Source: Jatrophihabitans sp.
GTDB taxonomy: Bacteria; Actinomycetota; Actinomycetes; Mycobacteriales; Jatrophihabitantaceae
NCBI GenBank assembly: GCA_036399055.1
Contig: DASWNX010000039.1
Location: 16,573 to 80,572 of the forward strand
DNA: 64,000 bases
Reading direction: 5' to 3'
Each line of letters begins with the position of its first letter. Position 1 is the first letter of the stretch. This document shows positions 1-8,394 of this stretch, piece after piece. Under the pieces are notes generated by a model. That model did not search any database, was not told the origin of the DNA, and saw nothing but the letters and a program-made list of their open reading frames with translations. The translations under genes and the position numbers were made by a program.

Positions 1-551
1 AGCATGTCCTCGTCGACCGGCGCGAACGGGCTCTTGTAGCGGGTCTCGAGCTGATCGAGGAACCCGCTGAGCGCGGCGTCGTCCCAGCCCTGCTCGCGCA
101 GGGCGGCCCCGACGGTGCGCCGGACGTAGGGCCAGCGCAGCCGCATCATGCTCGCCCGGCTGAACTCGCCGGTCAGGCTGTTGCCGATCACCACGCCGGT
201 GCTCTCACGCTTGAGGCCCTGGCCATCGGCGAACCCGGCGTCGGCCAGCGCCCGGGCGGCGGTGTCCAACGCCAGCCAGTGCGTCATGTCGGTGGAGCGG
301 TAGGTGCTTCCGGCGACTCGGTACTTCACCCGGTCGAACTCGAAACCCTCGATGACCGCTGCCTTCTGCGAGTAGAACCGGTCAGGTGCGGCGGGGTCGG
401 GGGAGTAGTAGTCCTCCAGCCGCATCCGCTCGTCGGGCAGCCGGCGAAACGCCCGTCGTCCGGCGAGCACGTTCTTCCAGAGGTCCTCGGGGGAGTCGGC
501 GTCGGGGTAGCGGCAGGAGATGCCGACGACTGCGATGCGATCGGCGCTCAT
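1..551 (-). CDS. pksE: Enediyne-type iterative polyketide synthase, N-terminal part (truncated by window edge)
   Basis: The first 183 residues of a ketosynthase-led polyketide synthase are present; the rest lies left of position 1. The protein opens with RIAVVGISCRYPDA and then has RRLPDERMRLEDYY, YRVAGSTYRSTDMTHWLALD and RLRWPYVRRTV. This run is characteristic of enediyne PKSs (SgcE/CalE8 type), which build the polyene precursor of the warhead on one ACP. The ketosynthase catalytic cysteine is not yet reached. The start ATG overlaps the stop of unbU (ATGA), so the two are translationally coupled. The order unbV-unbU-pksE matches the conserved enediyne cassette. Whether the missing part has KS-AT-ACP-KR-DH-PPTase cannot be seen here. 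Confidence 0.9.
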   Translation of the reverse strand, partial: MSADRIAVVGISCRYPDADSPEDLWKNVLAGRRAFRRLPDERMRLEDYYSPDPAAPDRFYSQKAAVIEGFEFDRVKYRVAGSTYRSTDMTHWLALDTAARALADAGFADGQGLKRESTGVVIGNSLTGEFSRASMMRLRWPYVRRTVGAALREQGWDDAALSGFLDQLETRYKSPFAPVDEDM

Positions 552-1555
552 ACCGCCACCGCCGCGGGGGCCTGGCTGATGGAGCGCTCGGCGCCTGCGG
601 CCCGACGCTGCTTGGACTTGGCGATGAAGTGCGCGCCCCACCAGCCCAGACCGCGCAGGGCACACACCGCGGTGGTGGCGAAGAACAGCGTGTAGACGAC
701 GTTGAACTGCATCATCACCGCGTAGACGAAGGCGACCGAGGCGCCGAACATGAACTGGCTGCGAGCCTTGAACGGCGTGGTGCCGGGGTCGGTGATCATG
801 TAGTTGGTGAACAGCACGAAGGCGACTCCGGTCATCGCGCCGAGCGCGGAGAACAGCGAGACGTCCCAGATCCAATGCCGGACGAAGGCCTGGATGGCGA
901 AGGCGCCCAGCCAGCCGACGATCAGGGGGATTTTGCGGGTGAGCATGGCGTTGATCACCGTTCCGGAGGTGACGATGATGAGGGGGATCATCACCCGAAA
1001 GAATGTGTTGGCGTTCTCGGTGAACTGGTAAGGCGGGGCGATGCTGCACCAGTGGCTGAAGCAGAGCAGCACCGCGGTGATGCCGAAGTTGGACGGGTTC
1101 ATGAAGTGCCGCATCCGCCCGGCGATCGGCGCCTGCAGGACATGCTTGGCGCCGACGCCCACCACCACGCCGAAGGCGACCGGCCAGAACTGGTTGTTGG
1201 TGTAAAGCAGCATGCTGACGGCGAGGCTGGTGATGTGGGCCGGCAGCAGTGACTCGTAGAGGCCGCGGAAGCCGTTGCCCCGGTACTTCGGCTGCCGCCG
1301 GTGCACCCACGCGCTGATGGTCTCGAAGAAGATCTCTGTGGAATAGCCCACCAGCACCGACAGGATCGGCCACAACCACGGTTGCTCGAAGCCGAGCCAC
1401 GCGTAGCCGAAGATGTTGAGAACGCTGATCGAGATGGCGAAGTTGCGCAGCGCGATATAGCGAGGGTCGGCCTTGGGCTTGCCGGCCGGCGCTGGAGCCG
1501 CGACCAGCGGCGATGGGCTAGGCGCAGCCGGTTGCTGCTGGATAGTGGCGGTCAT
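548..1555 (-). CDS. unbU: Enediyne biosynthesis membrane protein UnbU (E5-like)
   Basis: This 335-residue integral membrane protein has about seven hydrophobic segments and belongs to the conserved UnbU/E5 family found beside enediyne PKS genes. After a Pro/Ala-rich cytoplasmic start, segments run from about residue 40 to 320. The motifs HFMNPSNFGI (middle) and NYMITDPGTTP (late) resemble membrane subunits of RnfD/NqrB type, so an electron-transfer or cofactor role is possible; that is inference. I chose the ATG at 1555 because AGGAGG lies just upstream and because it overlaps the unbV stop (ATGA). The stop overlaps the pksE start in the same way, giving a tightly coupled three-gene unit. Confidence 0.88.
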   Translation of the reverse strand: MTATIQQQPAAPSPSPLVAAPAPAGKPKADPRYIALRNFAISISVLNIFGYAWLGFEQPWLWPILSVLVGYSTEIFFETISAWVHRRQPKYRGNGFRGLYESLLPAHITSLAVSMLLYTNNQFWPVAFGVVVGVGAKHVLQAPIAGRMRHFMNPSNFGITAVLLCFSHWCSIAPPYQFTENANTFFRVMIPLIIVTSGTVINAMLTRKIPLIVGWLGAFAIQAFVRHWIWDVSLFSALGAMTGVAFVLFTNYMITDPGTTPFKARSQFMFGASVAFVYAVMMQFNVVYTLFFATTAVCALRGLGWWGAHFIAKSKQRRAAGAERSISQAPAAVAV

Positions 1556-3540
1556 CGGCTTGATACCTCCTGGACAGTGTCCGTCAGGACGAGGGAGTGG
1601 ACGCCAGGCGTCATCTTGAGTTGTTGCTTGTGCAGTCGGCCGTCGACGTCGCGCCATTGCAGCTCCACGTCGGCTTCTGCGCTGAAGTCACCGAGGCCGA
1701 AGTGGACCTCGAAGCTCCGGAAGCCGCCGTGACCGCCGCCGCCGTCGAGTTGAGAGATCCTCTTTCCGTCCGGGGTGGTCACGGTCACCGTCGCGTTGTA
1801 GGCCGGCGCCCCGATATTGGCCAGTCCCTTGCCAGCTACCGCGCTGCTGTCACTGGCAGGGCGGTAGAGGTGCAGGTTGAGGTAGTTGCCCTTGTTCGGA
1901 GACTGGTTGGCGTAGAAGGCCGGTGGCCCCCACTGCCGTGCGATCGCGAAGTCCAGGGCTCCGGTGCCGGTGGTGTCAGCCGTGGCGAGCCCGCGGCTCG
2001 GAATGGGCACATCGGTTCCGATCTGAGAGCTGATGTTGACGTACTTGCCATCGGAGTTCTTGGCGTAGAAGGCCATGTGCTGATTGCCGGCGACGTCGTC
2101 ACCGGGGCCGACGTTCGGCCACATCGCGGGGTTGCTGAGCAGGTCGTCGTTGGTCATGGCCATCTCCTGTAGCCATGGCCACCGGTCGATCTTGCCCTTG
2201 ACGAAGCCGGTCGCCTGCAGGACGGACAGGTCACCGTTGTTGAGGAAGTCGCCCATCTTGACGTCCCAGCACCAGCCGGTCCAGCCCATTCCGTACTTGA
2301 CGGCCTGCTGCTCGAAGGGCGCGATGCCGGCGTCGAGCTTCTTCTTCATCTCGGCTTGGTCCTTGGCCTGGTTGATGAAGATGAAGTTGCTCTCCTGCAG
2401 GCCCCACTTGGCGGTGATGTTGCTGACCGCGAGGTCGAACTTGCCGGTGCGGTTGAGATCACCGAAGTCCGCGCCCATTCCCTTGAACGAGTCCTTGCCG
2501 AGCACGAAGGACTTGGCAGTCGTCGGCGCGCGCTGCCCGCTGGCCTCCTTGAACCTGATGTCGCCCGGGGTCGAGATGTTGTACAGCAGGTGGTCGTGGC
2601 CGAAGTCGTTGGCGATGTAGATGTCAGGCAGCCCGCTGCCGGTCAGGTCGGCGCCGGTGATGGCCAGCGTCCACCCGGTGGAGACCTGGTAGGGGATGGC
2701 GGCCTGCTGCTCGATGTAGTGCACGGTCGGCTTGTCGCCGGAGGTGGCGCTGTGCCAGCGCAGCACCCGGTCACCGCCGCCGTTCTTGGCGGTGGACAGC
2801 GAGTTGTTCATCTCGACGTTGTTCTGGCCGTGGGGATTGAGCACGTCGGACTCGGGGAAGTAGTTGCCGATGATGATGTCGGGGTGGCCGTCGCCGTCGA
2901 GGTCGCCGACATAGTCGGCGTCGGTGTTCCACCGCGGGCCGTGGTACCTGCCGTCCAAAGACTGCGAGGGAATGAGCTCCTGGGGCCGGTAGGAGGCCAT
3001 GGACAGGGTGGTGGCGCTGCTCTTGGCCAGGAACAGGATGGGGGTCCGGCCCCAGTAGGTGACCAGCAAATCCATCCGGCTGTCGCCGTTGAAGTCGCCA
3101 GGGTTGCAGCCTGTCGGCGCCATCGCGGCGTCCATCGGCAACGGGCTGGGGTCGAGCACGAACGGCGAGAACCGGTCCGCCGCCACCGCGGTCGGCGTGT
3201 AGGTGACGATCACGTCGTTGGTCCGGGTGTCCACGATGCACATGCCGTCCGAGCGCCCGTTGCCCACCAGGTCATTGATCGCGATGCTGGCGCCGACCGA
3301 GGAGATCCAGGCCGCGATCTTGGCGTATGCGCGGTTGACCGGGCGGATGGTCTCCATCTTCTGGTCGTTGTAGCCGGCAGGCATGGCGATGGGCAGCTCT
3401 TTGAACTTGTACTTGCTCGCCACTGTCTCCGCGCCGTAGGTCGCCACCCGGCTTTGAGCGACCACGTACAGGGAGACCAGGACCACGGCGGCCACCAGGC
3501 CGGGAACCAGCTTGCGGACACGTTCACGGGACACTGCCAT
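1552..3540 (-). CDS. unbV: Enediyne biosynthesis protein UnbV (E4-like), FG-GAP/CRTAC1 family
   Basis: This is a 662-residue protein with a single N-terminal hydrophobic segment (about residues 10-28, LVPGLVAAVVLVSLYVV), so it is membrane-anchored or exported. Several FG-GAP-like calcium-binding repeats follow (GDFNGDSRMDLLV, GDLDGDGHPDIII, GADLTGSGLPDIYIAND, GDLNRTGKFDLAV), consistent with a beta-propeller. The C-terminal 100 residues match the ASPIC/UnbV domain (GGGGHGGFRSFEVHFGLG). UnbV homologues are conserved in enediyne clusters, but I know of no settled biochemical role. The ATG at 3540 is preceded by a GAAGGG-type site; an in-frame start upstream would only add an atypical leader. The stop overlaps the unbU start. 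Confidence 0.9.
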   Translation of the reverse strand: MAVSRERVRKLVPGLVAAVVLVSLYVVAQSRVATYGAETVASKYKFKELPIAMPAGYNDQKMETIRPVNRAYAKIAAWISSVGASIAINDLVGNGRSDGMCIVDTRTNDVIVTYTPTAVAADRFSPFVLDPSPLPMDAAMAPTGCNPGDFNGDSRMDLLVTYWGRTPILFLAKSSATTLSMASYRPQELIPSQSLDGRYHGPRWNTDADYVGDLDGDGHPDIIIGNYFPESDVLNPHGQNNVEMNNSLSTAKNGGGDRVLRWHSATSGDKPTVHYIEQQAAIPYQVSTGWTLAITGADLTGSGLPDIYIANDFGHDHLLYNISTPGDIRFKEASGQRAPTTAKSFVLGKDSFKGMGADFGDLNRTGKFDLAVSNITAKWGLQESNFIFINQAKDQAEMKKKLDAGIAPFEQQAVKYGMGWTGWCWDVKMGDFLNNGDLSVLQATGFVKGKIDRWPWLQEMAMTNDDLLSNPAMWPNVGPGDDVAGNQHMAFYAKNSDGKYVNISSQIGTDVPIPSRGLATADTTGTGALDFAIARQWGPPAFYANQSPNKGNYLNLHLYRPASDSSAVAGKGLANIGAPAYNATVTVTTPDGKRISQLDGGGGHGGFRSFEVHFGLGDFSAEADVELQWRDVDGRLHKQQLKMTPGVHSLVLTDTVQEVSSR

Positions 3541-3915
3541 GATTAACCCTTCGCGGAGTAACAAGATCGACTGCATTGACGTTGCTGTCGGGGGGATCGG
3601 TGCGAAGTGCAAGCGCGACGCGAGGCGACGCCTGGGCCACCGTCCTGCTGTGAGCAACAGGACAAGGCCTCAGGCGCCGCTTTGCCTGCCTGCCATCGCC
3701 TACCGTTGTGAATTGGCCACCTTCGTCGATCAAGAATGCGACCCGGCCGGTTCGCTGGCCTCTCCCACCTTGCCCGGCTAACGCCGATGGTCTTTCAACA
3801 TGTTTTCAAGGCGATAACGAATCCGACGAGCTCCGGGTCGAACTGCCCAGCGGGCGCCAGGCGCCTGTCATCAGCCGGCGACGCAGCCGGCGATCGAGGA
3901 CTGCGCCAGGCGCGC
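3541..3915. other. 375-bp gap inside the enediyne locus, likely holding the unbV-unbU-pksE promoter
   Basis: I see no convincing gene here on either strand. It separates the AhpD-like gene from unbV, both read on the minus strand, and is far longer than the other gaps in this locus, which are overlaps or tens of bases. A separate promoter for unbV-unbU-pksE is therefore likely. A weak hairpin (CCTGCTG/CAACAGG around 3644-3662) and an AT-richer patch at 3790-3830 are the only visible structure. Confidence 0.45.
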
Positions 3916-4983
3916 TCAGCAGCTGATCTGCAACCAGCTGGCGATCTGGCGGGCGGCTGCCATGCTGGCCCACGAGGTGGTGGCGATCAGCGCTTGGTCA
4001 CCGGGCTGCTCGCGGCCGAAGGCGTCGATGACCGACTGGTCGACCTGGAAGGGCGCCAGCGCGGTGAGCAGCACGAGCCGGCCGCTGGCCTGCTGGCCGG
4101 CCGGCAGCGCCAGCACCTCTTCCTCAACCCAGGACCGGCTCAGGCCGAGCTGCCGGCCGTCCCAGCCGGCCAACCGTGACCGCAGCGCAGTCCGCACGGG
4201 TGTCGGGACGTGCGTGTGACCGGCCGCCTCGATGGCTGCGCTCGCGCGGGCGAACGCCTCGGCGATGTGCGGGCTGCCGGCCGCCCACCACAGCTCCGGC
4301 GGCAGCGGCGCCGCGGGCAGTAGCTCCAGTGAGGCGCCCGGCTGATGAGGATGACCGGCGGTGGCGCTGATGAACCGTCCGAGCACCCGCAGAACGCCGC
4401 CGCGGGCCAGCGTGGGAAGGGCCGGCGGCAGTGGCGAGTCGTCGAGGAAGATGTCGACCATCCGGTTGACGTAGTGAAAGGAGACGGCGACGCCGGCGAT
4501 CTCGGGCGCCTGCTCCAGAGAGAAGGGCGCGTCCTGGGGTCGGCCGTCTGGGCGCATCCCCGACCGGCGCGCCCACTGGGCCAGCGCCCGCACGTCAGGA
4601 TCTGCGATCGAGTCCATGTCGCCGGAGGTGACCGCGGCCGCGGTCGGGCCGCCCAGCAGCCCGGACAGCGTCGCCGAGTGCACCGTGACGCAGTACGGGC
4701 ACGCGTTGCCCAGCGACACGGCCGCTGCGACGGCTTCCTTGGCGCCCCGCGAGACCTGGCCGTCAGCCAGCAGCGGCTCCCGCAGCATCATCCAGCTGGC
4801 GGCCAGCGGCCCGGGCGCCGGCGAGTGCAGCGCCACCGGCGGCGCCAGCATGCCGAAGTCCCGCTCGGCCTGCCGGTAGACCCTGGTCACCATGTCGTCA
4901 GCGCCGCCTGTTCGGGCCGGGGTGACGTGCTTGATGCGATCCAGCGATCGGCGAAGCGCCTTCTGCAGAAGTGACTTGGCCAT
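3916..4983 (-). CDS. AhpD/carboxymuconolactone-decarboxylase-like protein in the enediyne locus
   Basis: The 355-residue protein has an AhpD-like core near residues 75-110 with the redox-type motif NACPYCVTVHSATL (CxxC followed by His). This is the hallmark of the CMD/AhpD fold. The family usually carries one or two such cores in 150-200 residues; the remaining 240 residues are Ala/Pro-rich and helical and I do not recognise them. It sits immediately before unbV, where enediyne cassettes usually carry the E3/UnbL gene, so it may be that protein, but I cannot confirm it by sequence alone. I chose the ATG at 4983 for its AGGAG site; an in-frame ATG seven codons upstream is less well placed. Confidence 0.7.
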   Translation of the reverse strand: MAKSLLQKALRRSLDRIKHVTPARTGGADDMVTRVYRQAERDFGMLAPPVALHSPAPGPLAASWMMLREPLLADGQVSRGAKEAVAAAVSLGNACPYCVTVHSATLSGLLGGPTAAAVTSGDMDSIADPDVRALAQWARRSGMRPDGRPQDAPFSLEQAPEIAGVAVSFHYVNRMVDIFLDDSPLPPALPTLARGGVLRVLGRFISATAGHPHQPGASLELLPAAPLPPELWWAAGSPHIAEAFARASAAIEAAGHTHVPTPVRTALRSRLAGWDGRQLGLSRSWVEEEVLALPAGQQASGRLVLLTALAPFQVDQSVIDAFGREQPGDQALIATTSWASMAAARQIASWLQISC

Positions 4984-5015
4984 CGACGCTCCTAGTGGGT
5001 GCACATGGGCCGACG

Positions 5016-6671
5016 TCAGCCGGCGAGCAGCCGAGCGGCTGCCTTGTCGGCCTGGTTGCGGGCGCTGACGGCGCCGTCCGGAGACGGGGCGCCATAGCGG
5101 ACGTCGACACCGCGTCGCTGGGCCGCCCGGATGATCGCCGGCATGGCCCGCTCGGCCAGGGCGGCGATGGTCATCGCCGGATTGACGGTCAGCGCGCCGG
5201 GCACCGCCGAGCCGTCGGTGACGAAGATGCCCGGATGACCGCGCAGCTCGTGGTCAGCGTCCAGCGCCGAGGTCTTCGGGTCGTCGCCGATCCGGCAGGA
5301 CGCCAGCGGGTGCACGGTGACCGCGCCCACCACGTCATTGGTCCAGGGCATCACCTTGGCCAGGCCGTCCTTCTCCAGGATGCTCCTGACCGCGGCGTCT
5401 CCCTTGGCCCAGCCGTTGAGGGTGTTCTTGGTCGGCTGGTACCTCAGCGGGCCCAGACCGAACATCTGCTGGGACACCCGCATCGAGCTACCGGTAGGCG
5501 GCGGCGGTCCGAAGACGCCTTCGTTGTCGTCCTCGGACATGATGAAGACGGTCAGCCAGGACTGCCAGCGCCGCAGCATCTCCTTCTTCTCCTTGCCGAA
5601 CCAGGTCGGTCCGGTGGCGTCGGCCACCTGGGCCAGGGTGGTGCCCAGCCCCGGTGGGAAGTACAGCTGCTCCAGGGAGAACCGGTCGTACTCCGGCAGC
5701 GAGCCGTCCTGCCAGTCCCAGCACGCGGCGACCGGGCCCTTGCCGATCTGCCCTGCCTCGAAGGCCTTGCCGCCACCGCGGTTCAGGCCCAGCACGTCAC
5801 GAACCCGGTCCTCGTTCAGCACGGCGGTGTTGAGGCGCTCGCCGTTGCCGGAGAAGTACTTGCCGACCGCCTCCGGCATCGTGCCCAGGCTGGGCTCCGA
5901 GCGCCGCAGGATGACCGGTGTCGCCACCGAGCCGGCCGCCAGCACGATGAGCTTGGCGTCGATGACGCCGTTGCCGGTCTGCTCGCGGTAGTCGACCTCG
6001 TCCAGGGTGTTGTAGTGCACCCGGTAGCCGCCGTCGGAATCGCGGGTGATCTGCTGGACCTCGTGCAGCGGCCGGATCTCGGCGCCGTGCGCGAGCGCGG
6101 CGGGAAGGTAGTTGAGCAGCAGTGAGCGCTTGGCGTCGAACTTGCAGCCCGACATCATCCAGTTGCAGTTGACGCACCGCGAGACGTCGACCGCGGCCGG
6201 AGCCGGATTGCAGGTGTGACCGGCGTTGGCGCACGCCGCTGCCCACAGCCCGCCGGCGTAGGGCACGGTCTCCCACGTCTGCTTGGTGACCGGCAGCGAC
6301 TCGGCCACCCGGTCATACCAGGGCTCCAGGCTGTCCCGACTGACGGCGGCCGGCCACATCCGACGGCCGACGCTGCCCTGCCGGTCGAAGATGAAGCGCG
6401 GCGCGCGCGGCATGGTGGCGAAGTACACGACGCTGCCGCCGCCCACGCAGTTGCCGCTGAGCACGCTCATGCCTTCGCCCACGGTGAAGTCGAGCATCCG
6501 GGTGGTGGACGAGCCGAGTGCGAAGTCATGCTCGAAGTCCTCGGCCTCCAGCCATGGGCCGCGTTCGAGCACCACCACCCGGGCGCCGCCGGCAGCCAGG
6601 TGGTAGGCCGCGATCGCGCCGCCGAAGCCGCTGCCGATGACGAGGACGTCGGTGCTTTCGGTGCTGCTCAT
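5016..6671 (-). CDS. GMC-type FAD-dependent oxidoreductase (cholesterol-oxidase-like branch)
   Basis: This 551-residue flavoprotein begins with a Rossmann FAD-binding motif (VLVIGSGFGGAIAAYHLA, then VVVLERG at about residues 9-38). A cysteine-rich stretch follows (SRCVNCNWMMSGCKF, about residue 165-180), and it ends with the GMC C-terminal signatures HPLASCRIGDD and GSAVPGALTVNPAMTIAALAERA. Such enzymes oxidise alcohols using FAD. The ATG at 6671 overlaps the stop of the small upstream gene (ATGA). Pairing of a GMC enzyme with a small subunit-3-like protein resembles membrane gluconate dehydrogenases. A role in tailoring an enediyne or its polyene precursor is inference from location. Confidence 0.85.
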   Translation of the reverse strand: MSSTESTDVLVIGSGFGGAIAAYHLAAGGARVVVLERGPWLEAEDFEHDFALGSSTTRMLDFTVGEGMSVLSGNCVGGGSVVYFATMPRAPRFIFDRQGSVGRRMWPAAVSRDSLEPWYDRVAESLPVTKQTWETVPYAGGLWAAACANAGHTCNPAPAAVDVSRCVNCNWMMSGCKFDAKRSLLLNYLPAALAHGAEIRPLHEVQQITRDSDGGYRVHYNTLDEVDYREQTGNGVIDAKLIVLAAGSVATPVILRRSEPSLGTMPEAVGKYFSGNGERLNTAVLNEDRVRDVLGLNRGGGKAFEAGQIGKGPVAACWDWQDGSLPEYDRFSLEQLYFPPGLGTTLAQVADATGPTWFGKEKKEMLRRWQSWLTVFIMSEDDNEGVFGPPPPTGSSMRVSQQMFGLGPLRYQPTKNTLNGWAKGDAAVRSILEKDGLAKVMPWTNDVVGAVTVHPLASCRIGDDPKTSALDADHELRGHPGIFVTDGSAVPGALTVNPAMTIAALAERAMPAIIRAAQRRGVDVRYGAPSPDGAVSARNQADKAAARLLAG

Positions 6672-7237
6672 GCGGGACTCCCAGAAGCGGTGGTGGCCGG
6701 ATGGATCTCGGCGAGCTGACGGCCGTAGGTGTAGTCGGGGAACCGCCACAGGCCGTCGGCGTCCGGCGGCCTGAAGCCGAGGGTCAGCAGGCCGGGGTGT
6801 CCGCCGGCCAGCGCGTCGACGGTGTGCAGGTGCGCGCCGCTGTCGAAGGACATGGTGGAGAACATCGCCAGGTTCACCCAGCCCTGGCGCTCCGGGTGAT
6901 CCCCGGCGGTCAGCCGCAGCACCAGGGCGGCCCGGTGGTCGTAGTCGAGGCTGACGAAGGCCGGGACGCTGTCATCGAGCTCGATTCCCTGCTCGCCCGC
7001 GTACTCGCGGGCGTGGCCGTTGAGCATCGCGGCCAGGATGGGCAGGTACAGGGACAACCCACCCGCCGGGGATTCGAGCAGTTCGACGGCGCCCGCCGCC
7101 ACCGCCCCGCCGTCATGGGACACCCCTGCCACCGCCCGGTCACCAGGCCAGCGCTTGTTCCCGGGAACGATCGTGTCGGCGAAGGCCTCGAGGGTCATCA
7201 CCTTGATCTGCTCCTCGTCGGAGGTAGTCGGTTCCAT
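6668..7237 (-). CDS. Small partner of the GMC oxidoreductase (DUF5987/gluconate-dehydrogenase subunit 3-like)
   Basis: The 189-residue protein opens with the helix TLEAFADTIVPGNKRWPGD, the pattern seen in gluconate 2-dehydrogenase subunit 3 and DUF5987-type proteins that accompany GMC flavoproteins. No signal peptide or metal-binding motif is obvious. The ATG at 7237 has a strong AGGAGAGG site, and the stop overlaps the start of the GMC gene (ATGA), which supports a two-subunit enzyme made in fixed ratio. The family assignment is from pattern recognition; the functional link to enediyne production is inferred from its place in the operon. Confidence 0.7.
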   Translation of the reverse strand: MEPTTSDEEQIKVMTLEAFADTIVPGNKRWPGDRAVAGVSHDGGAVAAGAVELLESPAGGLSLYLPILAAMLNGHAREYAGEQGIELDDSVPAFVSLDYDHRAALVLRLTAGDHPERQGWVNLAMFSTMSFDSGAHLHTVDALAGGHPGLLTLGFRPPDADGLWRFPDYTYGRQLAEIHPATTASGSPA

Positions 7238-7286
7238 CGCAAGCCTCTCCTGTTGCGCCGGTAGCTGGTTCTGGCCCGGAGCCGCC

Positions 7287-8108
7287 TCAGCGACGGGCGG
7301 CCAGCGTGCTCAGGTGGTGGTGAAACTGCCCGGGCCGGCGACCCTGGCCGGCCGGTCCTCGGTAGGCCTGAGCGATCTGGAGCCAGTGCTGGGCGTCCGG
7401 GCCGACGGCGGTGATCGCGAGGTCCTCGGGGTGCCGGCGGCGGGTGACCAGCAGGCAGAAGTCCTCCGCCGGGCCGCTGATCCGCTGGTCGGCGTCCTCG
7501 GGACCGAACTGCCACTGGGCGCCGGAGGGCGCGGTCAGCTCGAAACGGAATCGCACGTCCGGGACGGGCTCATCGCGAGCCAGGTAACCGAAGTCCCAGG
7601 TGCGCACCGCGAACGCGACGAGGAATCTGATGCGGTCAGTGCGGCGACGCTGGACGCCGAGCGTGTCGGCGATGTCCTGGCCGTGCGCGAAAGCCTCCGT
7701 CATCCCGGCCATCATCAGGATGCCGCGCGGCAGTGGTCTGACCAGCCACGGCACCAGCTGGTCCGCGGGCACCGAGGCCAGCGCCTGCATCGCGGCGGCC
7801 CGCTCGGCCCGCCAGCGGCTGAAGAGCACCTCGGGCGGGTGGGGCAGGTACTGGCTCAACGCGTTGGCCACGCTGACGGTGAAGTCCGGGTCGAGTCCTC
7901 GCATCAGCGCGATGAAGGCATCCGGATCGGAGGCGGACAGCCCGGCCATCCGGAACGTCGCGGCCAGGTGCGCGACCTGATGTGCCACGGTCCAGCCAGG
8001 CGCCGGGGTGGGCAGCTTCCACTGCTCGTCGGCCAAGCCGGCCAGCAGCTCGTCCAGCTCGTCACATTCGGCTGTCAATGCCTCGGTCGGGTCCGGGTGC
8101 TGGATCAC
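7287..8108 (-). CDS. TIGR03084-type protein (mycothiol-dependent maleylpyruvate isomerase-like)
   Basis: This 273-residue protein has a DinB/MDMPI-like N-terminal helical bundle (residues 1-160) with WTVAHQVAHLAA, where the histidines fit a metal site, and TEAFAHGQDIADTLG. A C-terminal domain (about 170-260) follows, as in the TIGR03084 family of actinobacteria. Relatives use mycothiol or act as thiol-dependent transferases or isomerases; the substrate here is unknown. I chose the GTG at 8108 because GAGAGGA lies just upstream and the family N-terminus aligns there. It is the first gene of the minus-strand operon that leads into the enediyne genes, so it could supply thiol-dependent detoxification or self-resistance. 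That is inference. Confidence 0.72.
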   Translation of the reverse strand: MIQHPDPTEALTAECDELDELLAGLADEQWKLPTPAPGWTVAHQVAHLAATFRMAGLSASDPDAFIALMRGLDPDFTVSVANALSQYLPHPPEVLFSRWRAERAAAMQALASVPADQLVPWLVRPLPRGILMMAGMTEAFAHGQDIADTLGVQRRRTDRIRFLVAFAVRTWDFGYLARDEPVPDVRFRFELTAPSGAQWQFGPEDADQRISGPAEDFCLLVTRRRHPEDLAITAVGPDAQHWLQIAQAYRGPAGQGRRPGQFHHHLSTLAARR

Positions 8109-8130
8109 GTGATCGTCCTCTCGCCGCTGC

Positions 8131-8198
8131 GTCGCTGCGTGCCGGTTGTCGCTGCGTGCCGGTTGTCGCTCCGTGCCGGTTGTCGCTCCGTGCCGGTT
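8131..8198. repeat. Four tandem copies of a 17-bp repeat between divergent genes
   Basis: The unit GTCGCTGCGTGCCGGTT occurs at 8131-8147 and 8148-8164, and with one change (GTCGCTCCGTGCCGGTT) at 8165-8181 and 8182-8198. The copies are directly adjacent with no spacers. They lie 23 bp upstream of the start of the minus-strand TIGR03084-like gene and about 200 bp before the giant DUF11 gene. This position would suit an array of regulator binding sites for either promoter. A 17-bp period is about 1.6 helical turns, so successive sites would not face the same side. Confidence 0.9.
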
Positions 8199-8382
8199 TG
8201 TCTGATCGAGCGTCCTGCAGCGCCTTGGCGAGTGTTTCTCTGTCCGTGCCCGGAAGGCGGCAGTCGGCCGGTTGGAAGTCCGGGAGTCCCGGGCCGCGGC
8301 ACCCGCGGCTGAAAGCGGCGAAGCGGGCGGGTGGCGAGGCAGCCAGGGAACCGTTCGCACCTCATCTGAATCTCACATCGGT

Positions 8383-8388
8383 TACGCT
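8383..8388 (+). promoter_or_regulatory. Putative -10 element for a leaderless transcript of the DUF11 gene
   Basis: TACGCT lies six bases before the ATG at 8395, and no ribosome-binding site is visible. TANNNT at this distance is the usual layout for leaderless actinobacterial genes. The same hexamer and spacing recur before the LysR gene at 51035. Confidence 0.5.
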
Positions 8389-8394
8389 GCGCGT

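Noticed and set aside
8131-8198. CRISPR array
   Set aside because: Units are adjacent with no spacers, and no cas genes are nearby.
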